Assembly: GCA_009928435.1 (NCBI GenBank)
Contig: JAABNQ010000002.1
Location: 1-64,000, forward strand
Direction: 5' to 3'
Origin: Bacillus sp. HF117_J1_D
Lineage (GTDB): Bacteria; Bacillota; Bacilli; Bacillales; Bacillaceae_C
Length of the DNA stretch: 64,000 nt
The position numbers and the translations under genes are program-made. The notes beneath the pieces were generated by a model. That model had not been told where the DNA came from, ran no database searches, and worked only from the letters and a program-made list of their open reading frames with translations. Shown here piece by piece: positions 57,867 through 64,000 of this stretch; positions within the stretch are counted from its first letter, which is position 1; each line of letters begins with the position of its first letter.

Positions 57867-58361
57867 TTGGAACAATTTTTGCCGATTATTATCATTGCGT
57901 TAATCAGCTTCTTTGTAAACAGGGCAAGTGAGCAGAAAAAACGGGCTGCCAATCAAGAAAAGCCTAAGGCTCCAAACAGCAGGCCGGTGCAGCCTAGACA
58001 ACAGGAAAGGCCGATATCTCCTGCTAATCCAAAGCCAATCCATGAAAAGCCACAGCCTGTACGTGTTGAGAGGCCGCGCAGCCTAAAAGAAGCGGCAGAG
58101 ATATTACTGTCTCAAATGCAGCCTCAGGTTGAGGAAAAAAAAGCAGAGGCAGAAAATAAAATGGAAGAGCTCAAAAAAGAAGCAGCAGCTTATAAAGAAA
58201 AGGCTATTGAGATTCAAAGAAGAGCGGAAGCCGTCAAAGAGAAAAAGCCAGCAGACGCTCAAAATGAACCTTTTTTTCAACAGAGCGATATTGTCAAAGG
58301 CATCATCATGTCAGAGGTTCTAGGGCCTCCAAGAGCCAAAAGAAGATATGGGCAGCATTAA
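57867..58361 (+). CDS. yqfB: YqfB-like membrane-associated protein
   Basis: A 164-aa protein with a short N-terminal hydrophobic segment (FLPIIIIALISFFVN), then a Pro/Gln/Arg-rich disordered part and a strongly charged Lys/Glu helical region (about residues 85-140). TTG start after AAAGGGGGT. It is third in the sigma-W operon, at the place of B. subtilis yqfB, although that protein is poorly conserved. No known function. Confidence 0.65.
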   Translation: MEQFLPIIIIALISFFVNRASEQKKRAANQEKPKAPNSRPVQPRQQERPISPANPKPIHEKPQPVRVERPRSLKEAAEILLSQMQPQVEEKKAEAENKMEELKKEAAAYKEKAIEIQRRAEAVKEKKPADAQNEPFFQQSDIVKGIIMSEVLGPPRAKRRYGQH

Positions 58362-58524
58362 ACAATATAAGTTGTAGGACGCTGTTCAGTGGCGTGCCTG
58401 ACAACCAAGTTGGCAATGTTCAACTAGGCTAGGAATTATTTTCAAACGTGGAGGGCTGGCGTTTTGCTTAGATAAATCTGATGATCAAAAAATTCGATAC
58501 TTTTCTTTAACGTTAAAGTGATGA

Positions 58525-58570
58525 AACCCCCTTTCAACTCATACATATGAGATGAAAGGGGGTTCTTTTT
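58525..58570 (+). terminator. Terminator-like hairpin containing the yqfC ribosome binding site
   Basis: AACCCCCTTTCA (58525-58536) pairs perfectly with TGAAAGGGGGTT (58553-58564), with an inner CTCAT/ATGAG stem and ACAT loop, followed by CTTTTT. The 3' arm AAAGGGGG is also the Shine-Dalgarno site of yqfC, 9 nt before its ATG. The loop contains CATACATAT (58540-58548), similar to a sigma-E -10. The 58362-58524 stretch holds no gene that I can see. Confidence 0.8.
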
Positions 58571-58571
58571 C

Positions 58572-58856
58572 ATGGCGAAAAAATGGACACACCGATTTCG
58601 CAAGTGGGCGTTAGAAAAAATGGAATTGCCGCCCGATGTAATGATGGACCTCCCTCGTGTAACGATCATTGGTCAATTGCACATATATATTGAAAATCAC
58701 CGGGGACTTCTCGCTTTTTCCGATAAAGAGGTTCGGCTGCTTCTTAAGCAGGGGCAGATTCTGATAAAAGGTAACTCCTTTATCATCAAAACAATCCTAC
58801 CTGAAGAAATACTGCTGGAAGGAAAAATAAATGAAGTTTTGTACTTGAAAGAATAG
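58572..58856 (+). CDS. yqfC: Sporulation protein YqfC
   Basis: A 94-aa YabP/YqfC-family protein (EKMELPPDVMMDLPRVTIIGQLHIYIENHRG, FSDKEVRLLLKQGQILIKG). The family is mother-cell specific and expressed under sigma-E in B. subtilis. It begins directly after a hairpin that covers its ribosome binding site. It is 12 nt upstream of yqfD, its usual partner. Confidence 0.9.
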   Translation: MAKKWTHRFRKWALEKMELPPDVMMDLPRVTIIGQLHIYIENHRGLLAFSDKEVRLLLKQGQILIKGNSFIIKTILPEEILLEGKINEVLYLKE

Positions 58857-58868
58857 GAGTGGCACAAT

Positions 58869-60047
58869 ATGAAGAACCGCTGGATCACATTTCTATCAGG
58901 ACGGGTACTGGTTAAAGCAGATGGACAAGGATTGGAGCTTCTGCTAAATAAAATGACGAGGGACGGAATTGCAATATGGAGAGTGAAACGGATTAAAACG
59001 GGTGCCATGCATTTTTATATTTCACTTCAAGACATACATAAATTAAGGAAAGCTGCACGTCGTTTTAATTGCCGAATTTCCTTTGTTCGCGGTGAAGGAG
59101 CTCCTTTTTTATTGAAAAGATTATTCAAGAATAGTGGCTTTTTCGGAGGAATGATCATATTTCTTATTTTGATCACTGTGCTTTCCAACATCACGTGGGG
59201 GATAGACATTAAAGGGGCCAACCCCGAAACGGAACATAAGATCAGAAAGGAACTGACAAAGCTGGGAATTCGTATCGGCACCTCCCACTTTTTAAATCAA
59301 GATCTGGAAAAAATACAGCGTGAATTAACTGAACGCGTTGATAATATCACCTGGATTGGTGTTGAGTTGAAAGGGACAACCTTTCACTTCCAAGTCGTGG
59401 AGAAAACGGAGCCTAAAGAACAGGAAGCTCGCTCCCCGTCTCATCTTATTGCAACAAAAAAGGCTGTTATAGAAAAGCTGTTTGTAGAAAAAGGCAAGCC
59501 GCTGGTTAAAGTGGATCAATTTGTTGAAAAGGGACAACTTCTTGTTTCGGGAACGATAGGGGAAGGGAAAAGCAAAAAAACAGTTTCGGCTCGGGGAGAG
59601 GTATGGGGGAAAACTTGGTATCAAACGTATGCTGAATTCCCGATCTCATCAACTTTTCAAGTTTTTAACGGAGAAGAAAAAAGAGCACATGCTTTAAAAT
59701 TCGCTTCTTTTTCAGTCCCGGTTTGGGGATTTGGGAACACAGGGTTCAAAAGTTTCGAAGTGGAGACAGAAGTGTATCCGGTACGTTTTCTTGGCAAGAA
59801 GCTTCCGATTGCTTATGTAAGGAAAACGACAAGAGAGACAGAGGAATATGAACGATCACTTACAAAAAAACAAGCTTGGAAGGCTGCAAGAGAGCTGGCA
59901 AGAAGGGACCTGATCAAAACGATTGCAGAAGATGCCCGTATAGACGACGAGATTATTTTGCATGAAAAGGTAGAGAATGGTAAAGTTAAGCTGACAATCT
60001 ATTTCCAAGTGATAGAAAATATAGCAAAAGAAAAACCGATCACTTAA
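58869..60047 (+). CDS. yqfD: Sporulation protein YqfD (stage IV)
   Basis: A 392-aa membrane protein of the YqfD family. It has a cytosolic N-terminal domain, one membrane helix (about residues 92-112, FGGMIIFLILITVLSNITWGI) and a long extracytoplasmic region with repeated beta modules (GTTFHFQVVEKTEP, VEKGQLLVSGTIGEGKSKKTVSARGEVWGKTWY in parts). In B. subtilis it is sigma-E dependent and needed for efficient sporulation. AGGAGTGG precedes the ATG. Confidence 0.92.
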   Translation: MKNRWITFLSGRVLVKADGQGLELLLNKMTRDGIAIWRVKRIKTGAMHFYISLQDIHKLRKAARRFNCRISFVRGEGAPFLLKRLFKNSGFFGGMIIFLILITVLSNITWGIDIKGANPETEHKIRKELTKLGIRIGTSHFLNQDLEKIQRELTERVDNITWIGVELKGTTFHFQVVEKTEPKEQEARSPSHLIATKKAVIEKLFVEKGKPLVKVDQFVEKGQLLVSGTIGEGKSKKTVSARGEVWGKTWYQTYAEFPISSTFQVFNGEEKRAHALKFASFSVPVWGFGNTGFKSFEVETEVYPVRFLGKKLPIAYVRKTTRETEEYERSLTKKQAWKAARELARRDLIKTIAEDARIDDEIILHEKVENGKVKLTIYFQVIENIAKEKPIT

Positions 60048-60059
60048 GGAGATTTACAA

Positions 60060-61034
60060 ATGACAAAAGAATTCATAACAAATCAAATACAATTGGACAG
60101 CGATGACGAAACACCTGTTTTATTTGGAAATGGTGACAGCAATTTAAAGATGCTTGAAGACGCATTTGACGTAAAAATCGTGACACGCGGAGAAACGCTG
60201 AATGTCACGGGAACACCTGAAGCCGCATCTCTCGCTGAGGAAACGATCAAGCAGCTGCTCGCTGTAGTGAGGAGCGGCATTCGAATCGGTCCAAGGGACG
60301 CTGCTTACGCGGGTCAAATGGCAAAGCAAGGAAAAATAGAGTATTTTTCAGAATTGTATGATGAAGAAATTACGCGCAATGCAAAAGGCAAACCTATTCG
60401 TGTGAAAACACTTGGTCAGCGTCACTACATCGAAGCAGTCCGGAAAAATGATTTGGTTTTTGGCATAGGTCCTGCGGGTACTGGAAAAACATATCTGGCT
60501 GTTGTGATGGCTGTGGCTGCATTAAAAAGCGGGAAGATCAACAAAATCATATTAACTCGCCCAGCAGTAGAGGCAGGGGAAAGTCTTGGCTTTTTGCCAG
60601 GGGATTTAAAAGAAAAAGTAGACCCTTATCTGAGGCCGCTTTATGATGCCCTGCATGACGTGTTGGGGGCTGAACATACCCAAAGGCTTATTGAAAGGGA
60701 AACAATCGAAATAGCCCCCTTAGCTTATATGAGAGGGCGTACCCTTGATGATGCTTTTGTCATATTGGATGAAGCTCAAAATACTACCCATGCACAAATG
60801 AAAATGTTTTTAACAAGACTTGGCTTCGGGTCAAAGATGGTCATAACGGGAGATTCGACACAGGTGGACCTTCCGCCAGGAGTAAAATCCGGCCTTGCGA
60901 CTGCAGAAGTCATTTTACAGGGGGTAAAGGGCATTGCCTTTCTTCACTTTGAAGAGGGCGATGTTGTGCGCCATCCTCTTGTCGCGAGTGTAATCAAAGC
61001 GTATGCACAGAACGAAACCACCCCCGGACGTTAA
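60060..61034 (+). CDS. phoH: PhoH family ATPase/RNA-associated protein
   Basis: A 324-aa protein with an N-terminal KH-like segment and a P-loop ATPase domain (Walker A GPAGTGKTYLA, Walker B FVILDEAQN, and TGDSTQVDLP). PhoH is often next to ybeY, which suggests a role in RNA processing or ribosome maturation. AAGGAG precedes the ATG. Confidence 0.94.
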   Translation: MTKEFITNQIQLDSDDETPVLFGNGDSNLKMLEDAFDVKIVTRGETLNVTGTPEAASLAEETIKQLLAVVRSGIRIGPRDAAYAGQMAKQGKIEYFSELYDEEITRNAKGKPIRVKTLGQRHYIEAVRKNDLVFGIGPAGTGKTYLAVVMAVAALKSGKINKIILTRPAVEAGESLGFLPGDLKEKVDPYLRPLYDALHDVLGAEHTQRLIERETIEIAPLAYMRGRTLDDAFVILDEAQNTTHAQMKMFLTRLGFGSKMVITGDSTQVDLPPGVKSGLATAEVILQGVKGIAFLHFEEGDVVRHPLVASVIKAYAQNETTPGR

Positions 61035-61054
61035 GTTCGCGGGTTTCTTTTTCG
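61014..61054 (+). terminator. Terminator overlapping the phoH stop
   Basis: GAAACC pairs with GGTTTC around CCCG/CGGG and CGGAC/GTTCG helices, followed by TTTTT. The left arm is inside the phoH coding end. It separates phoH from pgpH. Confidence 0.65.
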
Positions 61055-61150
61055 GAATTGAGATCGTTTTAGGTAATGTCTTTACTTTCCGAAACTGCTA
61101 TATTTGAAATAGGAATCCTTTTTTTCTAAAAAAGGCGGTGGAGGATAACA

Positions 61151-63322
61151 ATGTACTTTCAAAAATATATAAAAAATATCCGAAAGATTCTTAGTTATAA
61201 GCTGTTTATGAGTCTCGTCTTTTTAGTACTGGGCCTTTTATTATTTGCGATCCTTTACACGAATGTTAAACCTGAGACCTATGATATGGAACTTTTTTCT
61301 GTCGCGGATAAAACGATCCGTTCACCGAAGACCATCGAAGATGAAGAGAAAACTGAGGAGGAACGGAAAAAAGCCGCGGGGGAGGTCGAGGATGTATATG
61401 TGTATAAAAAGGAGGTCGCTCAAAACAGAGTACTCCTGCTAACATCCATTTTTGATTTTGTAAATGAAGCAAATCAGGAAGGCGCAGATAAAAAAGAGAA
61501 AGATGAAAATAAAAAGGAAAAAGAGAGTACTCAGCTTGCTGCTGCCAAGCTTTCCTTATTGAAATCAAAACTTACAGCCGATGTTACTGAGGATGTTACC
61601 GAGAAGATCTCAGATCAGACTCTTACTCATTTGTTGGAGGCTAGTCCAGATGAGCTGGAAAAGGCAAGAGGTGTCTTAATTAATAATGTCGAGTCGATCA
61701 TGAACGACAAGATTCGCGAAGACCAAGTGAATAAAATAAGCACTGTACTAATTGATAGAATCAAGTCAGCAAACTTGGATAAAAATGTGGAAAATGCTTC
61801 TATAGAGCTTGGGAAATATGCAATTATCGCAAATGAAGTCTATGATGCAGGGCTTACTGAAGAAAGAAAGCAACAGGCTATGGATGGGGTGGAGCCTGTA
61901 AAAATCCTGCAGGGGCAGATAGTTGTTCAAGAAGGACATCTCATTGACAGGGATATTTATCGACAGTTGGATACGCTGGGTCTGTTGAAAGGGAAACCGT
62001 CAGTCAAACCATTCATTGGTCTTGCTATTTTTGTTCTCCTTTCACTTGGTGCAATCTACATACCCTTTACAAAATGGAATGAGCCGGAAGAAAAGAAACA
62101 GAGTTATGTGCTGATTTTCGGTCTCGTCTTTGTAGGGGCTATTCTAGTAATGAAGCTCATTAGTCTAGTCGCGGGCTTGGATCAGTACGATCTTTCCTAT
62201 CTATTTCCCGCTGCAATGGCTCCCATGCTGATCAGAGTGATGATCAATGAACGTTTTGGCCTGCTGATGGCTATTATTTTGGCTGCATGTGGAAGTATCG
62301 TTTTTCATGACGGCATTTCGGGAACAATAAATGTGGAAATTGCGCTATACATATTATTTAGCGGTCTTGCAGGCATCATTTTTCTGTCCGACAAAAATGA
62401 ACGCTTTAATCTATTGCGCGCAGGTATGGTCGTTTCCGTTGTTAATGTGCTGCTTATTTTCTTCCTGCAATTTATCGGCAGCGGTCAAATGACCAACATG
62501 GAATATGTATATTTTATTATTAATGGTGCTGTTTCCGGTATTTTGTCAGCCATTTTGACAATGGGGATTCTGCCTTTTCTTGAAGCGGGATTCGGTATAT
62601 TATCAACAATGAGGCTGATTGAATTATCCAATCCAAATCATCCTTTGCTCAAGAAGATTCTGATTGAAGCACCAGGCACTTACCACCATAGTGTAATGGT
62701 GGCTAATTTAGCGGAGCTAGCATGTGAAGCCATCGGTGCAAACGGCTTGCTTGCAAGGGTCGGTGCCTATTATCATGATATTGGCAAGACAAAGAGGCCG
62801 CATTTTTTCATTGAAAACCAAATGAAAATGGAAAATCCTCATAATAAGCTGGAGCCCGCAACAAGTAAGGATATTATCATTGCCCATGTTACTGACGGCG
62901 TGGCGGAATTGAAAAAACATAAAATGCCTAAGGAAATTGTAGATATTGCAGAGCAGCATCATGGAACAACATTGTTAAAATTCTTTTATTATAAAGCAGT
63001 TGAAATTTCTGATGATGTAGAAGAAGCGGATTACAGATATCCTGGCCCAAAACCGCAATTCATAGAAGCGGCTGTCATCAGTTTGGCAGATTGTGTAGAA
63101 GCAGCGGTGCGTTCCTTGAATCAGCCGACACCTGAGACAATCAAGTCACTCGTTGATTCCATTGTCCAAGACCGGCTTCTGGACGGGCAGCTAAATGAAT
63201 GCGATATTACAATGAAACAATTGGAAATCATTAAAAAAATGTTTTGCGAAACGCTGGGTGGTATTTTTCATTCAAGGATTGAATATCCGGGAAACAAGGA
63301 GCAGAAGGTGATGCAAAAATGA
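61151..63322 (+). CDS. pgpH: Cyclic-di-AMP phosphodiesterase PgpH (7TM-HD)
   Basis: A 723-aa membrane protein (B. subtilis YqfF). An N-terminal helix and a large extracellular 7TMR-HDED domain (about residues 45-290) are followed by about seven helices and a cytosolic HD domain. The HD motif is in GAYYHDIGKTKRPHFF, with HHSVMVANLAELAC and HHGTTLLKFFYYKA. PgpH hydrolyses c-di-AMP to pApA. AAAGGCGGTGGAGG precedes the ATG. It overlaps ybeY by 4 nt. Confidence 0.95.
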   Translation: MYFQKYIKNIRKILSYKLFMSLVFLVLGLLLFAILYTNVKPETYDMELFSVADKTIRSPKTIEDEEKTEEERKKAAGEVEDVYVYKKEVAQNRVLLLTSIFDFVNEANQEGADKKEKDENKKEKESTQLAAAKLSLLKSKLTADVTEDVTEKISDQTLTHLLEASPDELEKARGVLINNVESIMNDKIREDQVNKISTVLIDRIKSANLDKNVENASIELGKYAIIANEVYDAGLTEERKQQAMDGVEPVKILQGQIVVQEGHLIDRDIYRQLDTLGLLKGKPSVKPFIGLAIFVLLSLGAIYIPFTKWNEPEEKKQSYVLIFGLVFVGAILVMKLISLVAGLDQYDLSYLFPAAMAPMLIRVMINERFGLLMAIILAACGSIVFHDGISGTINVEIALYILFSGLAGIIFLSDKNERFNLLRAGMVVSVVNVLLIFFLQFIGSGQMTNMEYVYFIINGAVSGILSAILTMGILPFLEAGFGILSTMRLIELSNPNHPLLKKILIEAPGTYHHSVMVANLAELACEAIGANGLLARVGAYYHDIGKTKRPHFFIENQMKMENPHNKLEPATSKDIIIAHVTDGVAELKKHKMPKEIVDIAEQHHGTTLLKFFYYKAVEISDDVEEADYRYPGPKPQFIEAAVISLADCVEAAVRSLNQPTPETIKSLVDSIVQDRLLDGQLNECDITMKQLEIIKKMFCETLGGIFHSRIEYPGNKEQKVMQK

Positions 63323-63792
63323 GTCTTGAGGTAGACTTCATTGACGAAACAGGCGAAGTAAAAGAAGAGCATTTTCATTTACTGGAAGAGTTGTTAAATC
63401 ATGCAGCGGAAATGGAGAGCGTGGAAGATGGCAGTGAGCTTTCCATCACTTTTGTTATGGATGATTCCATACAGGAGTTGAATAGAACTTATAGGGAGAA
63501 AGACTCCCCTACGGATGTTATTTCCTTTGCAATGGAGGATCTGGGTGAAGGGGAAACGGAAATAGCCGGTATTGAAAATTTACCCAGGATATTGGGGGAT
63601 ATTGTCATTTCAATTGAAACGGCGAAAAAACAGGCGGAAGAATATGGCCATTCCTATCTGCGGGAGCTTGGCTTCTTGACAGTGCATGGTTTCCTTCACC
63701 TTCTTGGGTATGATCATATGAATGACGAAGATGAAAAACGTATGTTCAAAAAACAAGAGGATATTTTGCAGAGCTATGGCCTGGAAAGATAG
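63319..63792 (+). CDS. ybeY: Endoribonuclease YbeY
   Basis: A 157-aa single-strand endoribonuclease of 16S rRNA maturation and quality control. The zinc motif HGFLHLLGYDHMND (H3XH5XH) is near the C-terminus, and YREKDSPTDVISFAM is the conserved central motif. The ATG overlaps the pgpH stop (ATGA) and the 3' end overlaps dgkA, so three genes are tightly coupled. Confidence 0.96.
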   Translation: MSLEVDFIDETGEVKEEHFHLLEELLNHAAEMESVEDGSELSITFVMDDSIQELNRTYREKDSPTDVISFAMEDLGEGETEIAGIENLPRILGDIVISIETAKKQAEEYGHSYLRELGFLTVHGFLHLLGYDHMNDEDEKRMFKKQEDILQSYGLER

Positions 63793-64000
63793 AAAGGCAT
63801 TCAGCTTTGGACGGCTTCTGGCTTCTTTCACCTATGCTATTCAGGGCTTGCGGCACGCTGTTAGAACGGAAAAAAATTTTCAAATCCATTTAACCGCCGC
63901 CCTGATTGTTAGTATATGTGGTTTTGCTTTTCGATTGAACAGAATGGAATGGATTTTTATCCTTATCTGCATTTTTGGGGTGATCGCTCTAGAATTACTC
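63776..64000 (+). CDS. dgkA: Diacylglycerol/undecaprenol kinase DgkA (truncated by window end)
   Basis: The first 75 codons of a DgkA-family kinase: MAWKDRKAFSFGRLLASFTYA and the conserved EKNFQIHLTAA segment (NF-H-A pattern), followed by two membrane helices and the start of the active-site Glu helix (ALELL). B. subtilis DgkA prefers undecaprenol. The ATG lies 17 nt inside ybeY, so it is coupled. The gene runs off the window; nothing suggests it is broken. Confidence 0.9.
   Translation, partial: MAWKDRKAFSFGRLLASFTYAIQGLRHAVRTEKNFQIHLTAALIVSICGFAFRLNRMEWIFILICIFGVIALELL

Overview
This window is a core-chromosome segment of an endospore-forming, competence-gene-bearing member of the Bacillaceae. 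Evidence for this includes a complete sigma-K gene, the spore protease GPR, YqfC/YqfD and the Sda checkpoint peptide, together with a full comE locus, a CIRCE-controlled heat-shock operon and an alanyl-tRNA synthetase T-box. AGGAGG-type ribosome binding sites and frequent TTG/GTG starts also fit. Gene order follows the yrvO-to-yqfG/dgkA region of Bacillus subtilis closely, with specific gains and losses. I cannot name the species from sequence alone. No rRNA genes, tRNA genes, CRISPR arrays, prophage or insertion-sequence transposases were seen.

Layout. (1) 1-6.8 kb: cymR, the yrvO/mnmA tRNA-thiolation pair, a TPR protein, recD2, yrrD and yrzR. (2) 7-14 kb: an AI-2E family permease, a T-box-controlled alaS, ireB-ruvX-yrzB, mltG and trmR; the trhP1/trhP2/udk genes that follow trmR in B. 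subtilis are absent. (3) 14-20 kb: greA, a class B PBP, yrrS and mtnN, then a convergent M3 oligopeptidase. (4) 20-23.2 kb: intact sigK (no skin element), divergent pssA and psd, and a 46-aa sda gene with a cluster of DnaA boxes in its upstream region. (5) 23.2-28.3 kb: the yqeG-yqeH-aroE-yhbY-nadD-yqeK-rsfS-yqeM operon, ending in a complex terminator-like structure. (6) 28.4-35 kb: comER (divergent), comEA-comEB-comEC, small yqzM, holA and rpsT. (7) 35-38.8 kb: gpr, yqxA-like and lepA, with spoIIP missing from between gpr and yqxA. (8) 38.9-48.2 kb: hemW, then hrcA-grpE-dnaK-dnaJ-prmA-rsmE-mtaB. (9) 48.3-53.3 kb: an accessory block not present at this position in B. subtilis, made of deoC, a LytS/LytTR two-component system, a CstA-family transporter and a 49-aa Cys-Cys membrane peptide overlapping cstA. 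(10) 53.4-64 kb: a Na/Pi-type transporter, rpsU, yqeY, the sigma-W-type yqeZ-floA-yqfB operon, yqfC-yqfD, phoH, pgpH, ybeY and the start of dgkA.

Functionally the window is dominated by translation (tRNA modification, ribosome assembly and methylation, S20, S21, EF4, AlaS), protein folding, DNA uptake and replication, and sporulation. The most interesting parts are in the small and intergenic features: the LytSR-CstA module with its own peptide and an exact 21-bp-period direct repeat, the sda/DnaA-box region, a yqfC ribosome binding site buried in a terminator-like hairpin, two families of dispersed intergenic repeats, and several unannotated small ORFs. All homology statements rest on recognition by eye; no database search was run.
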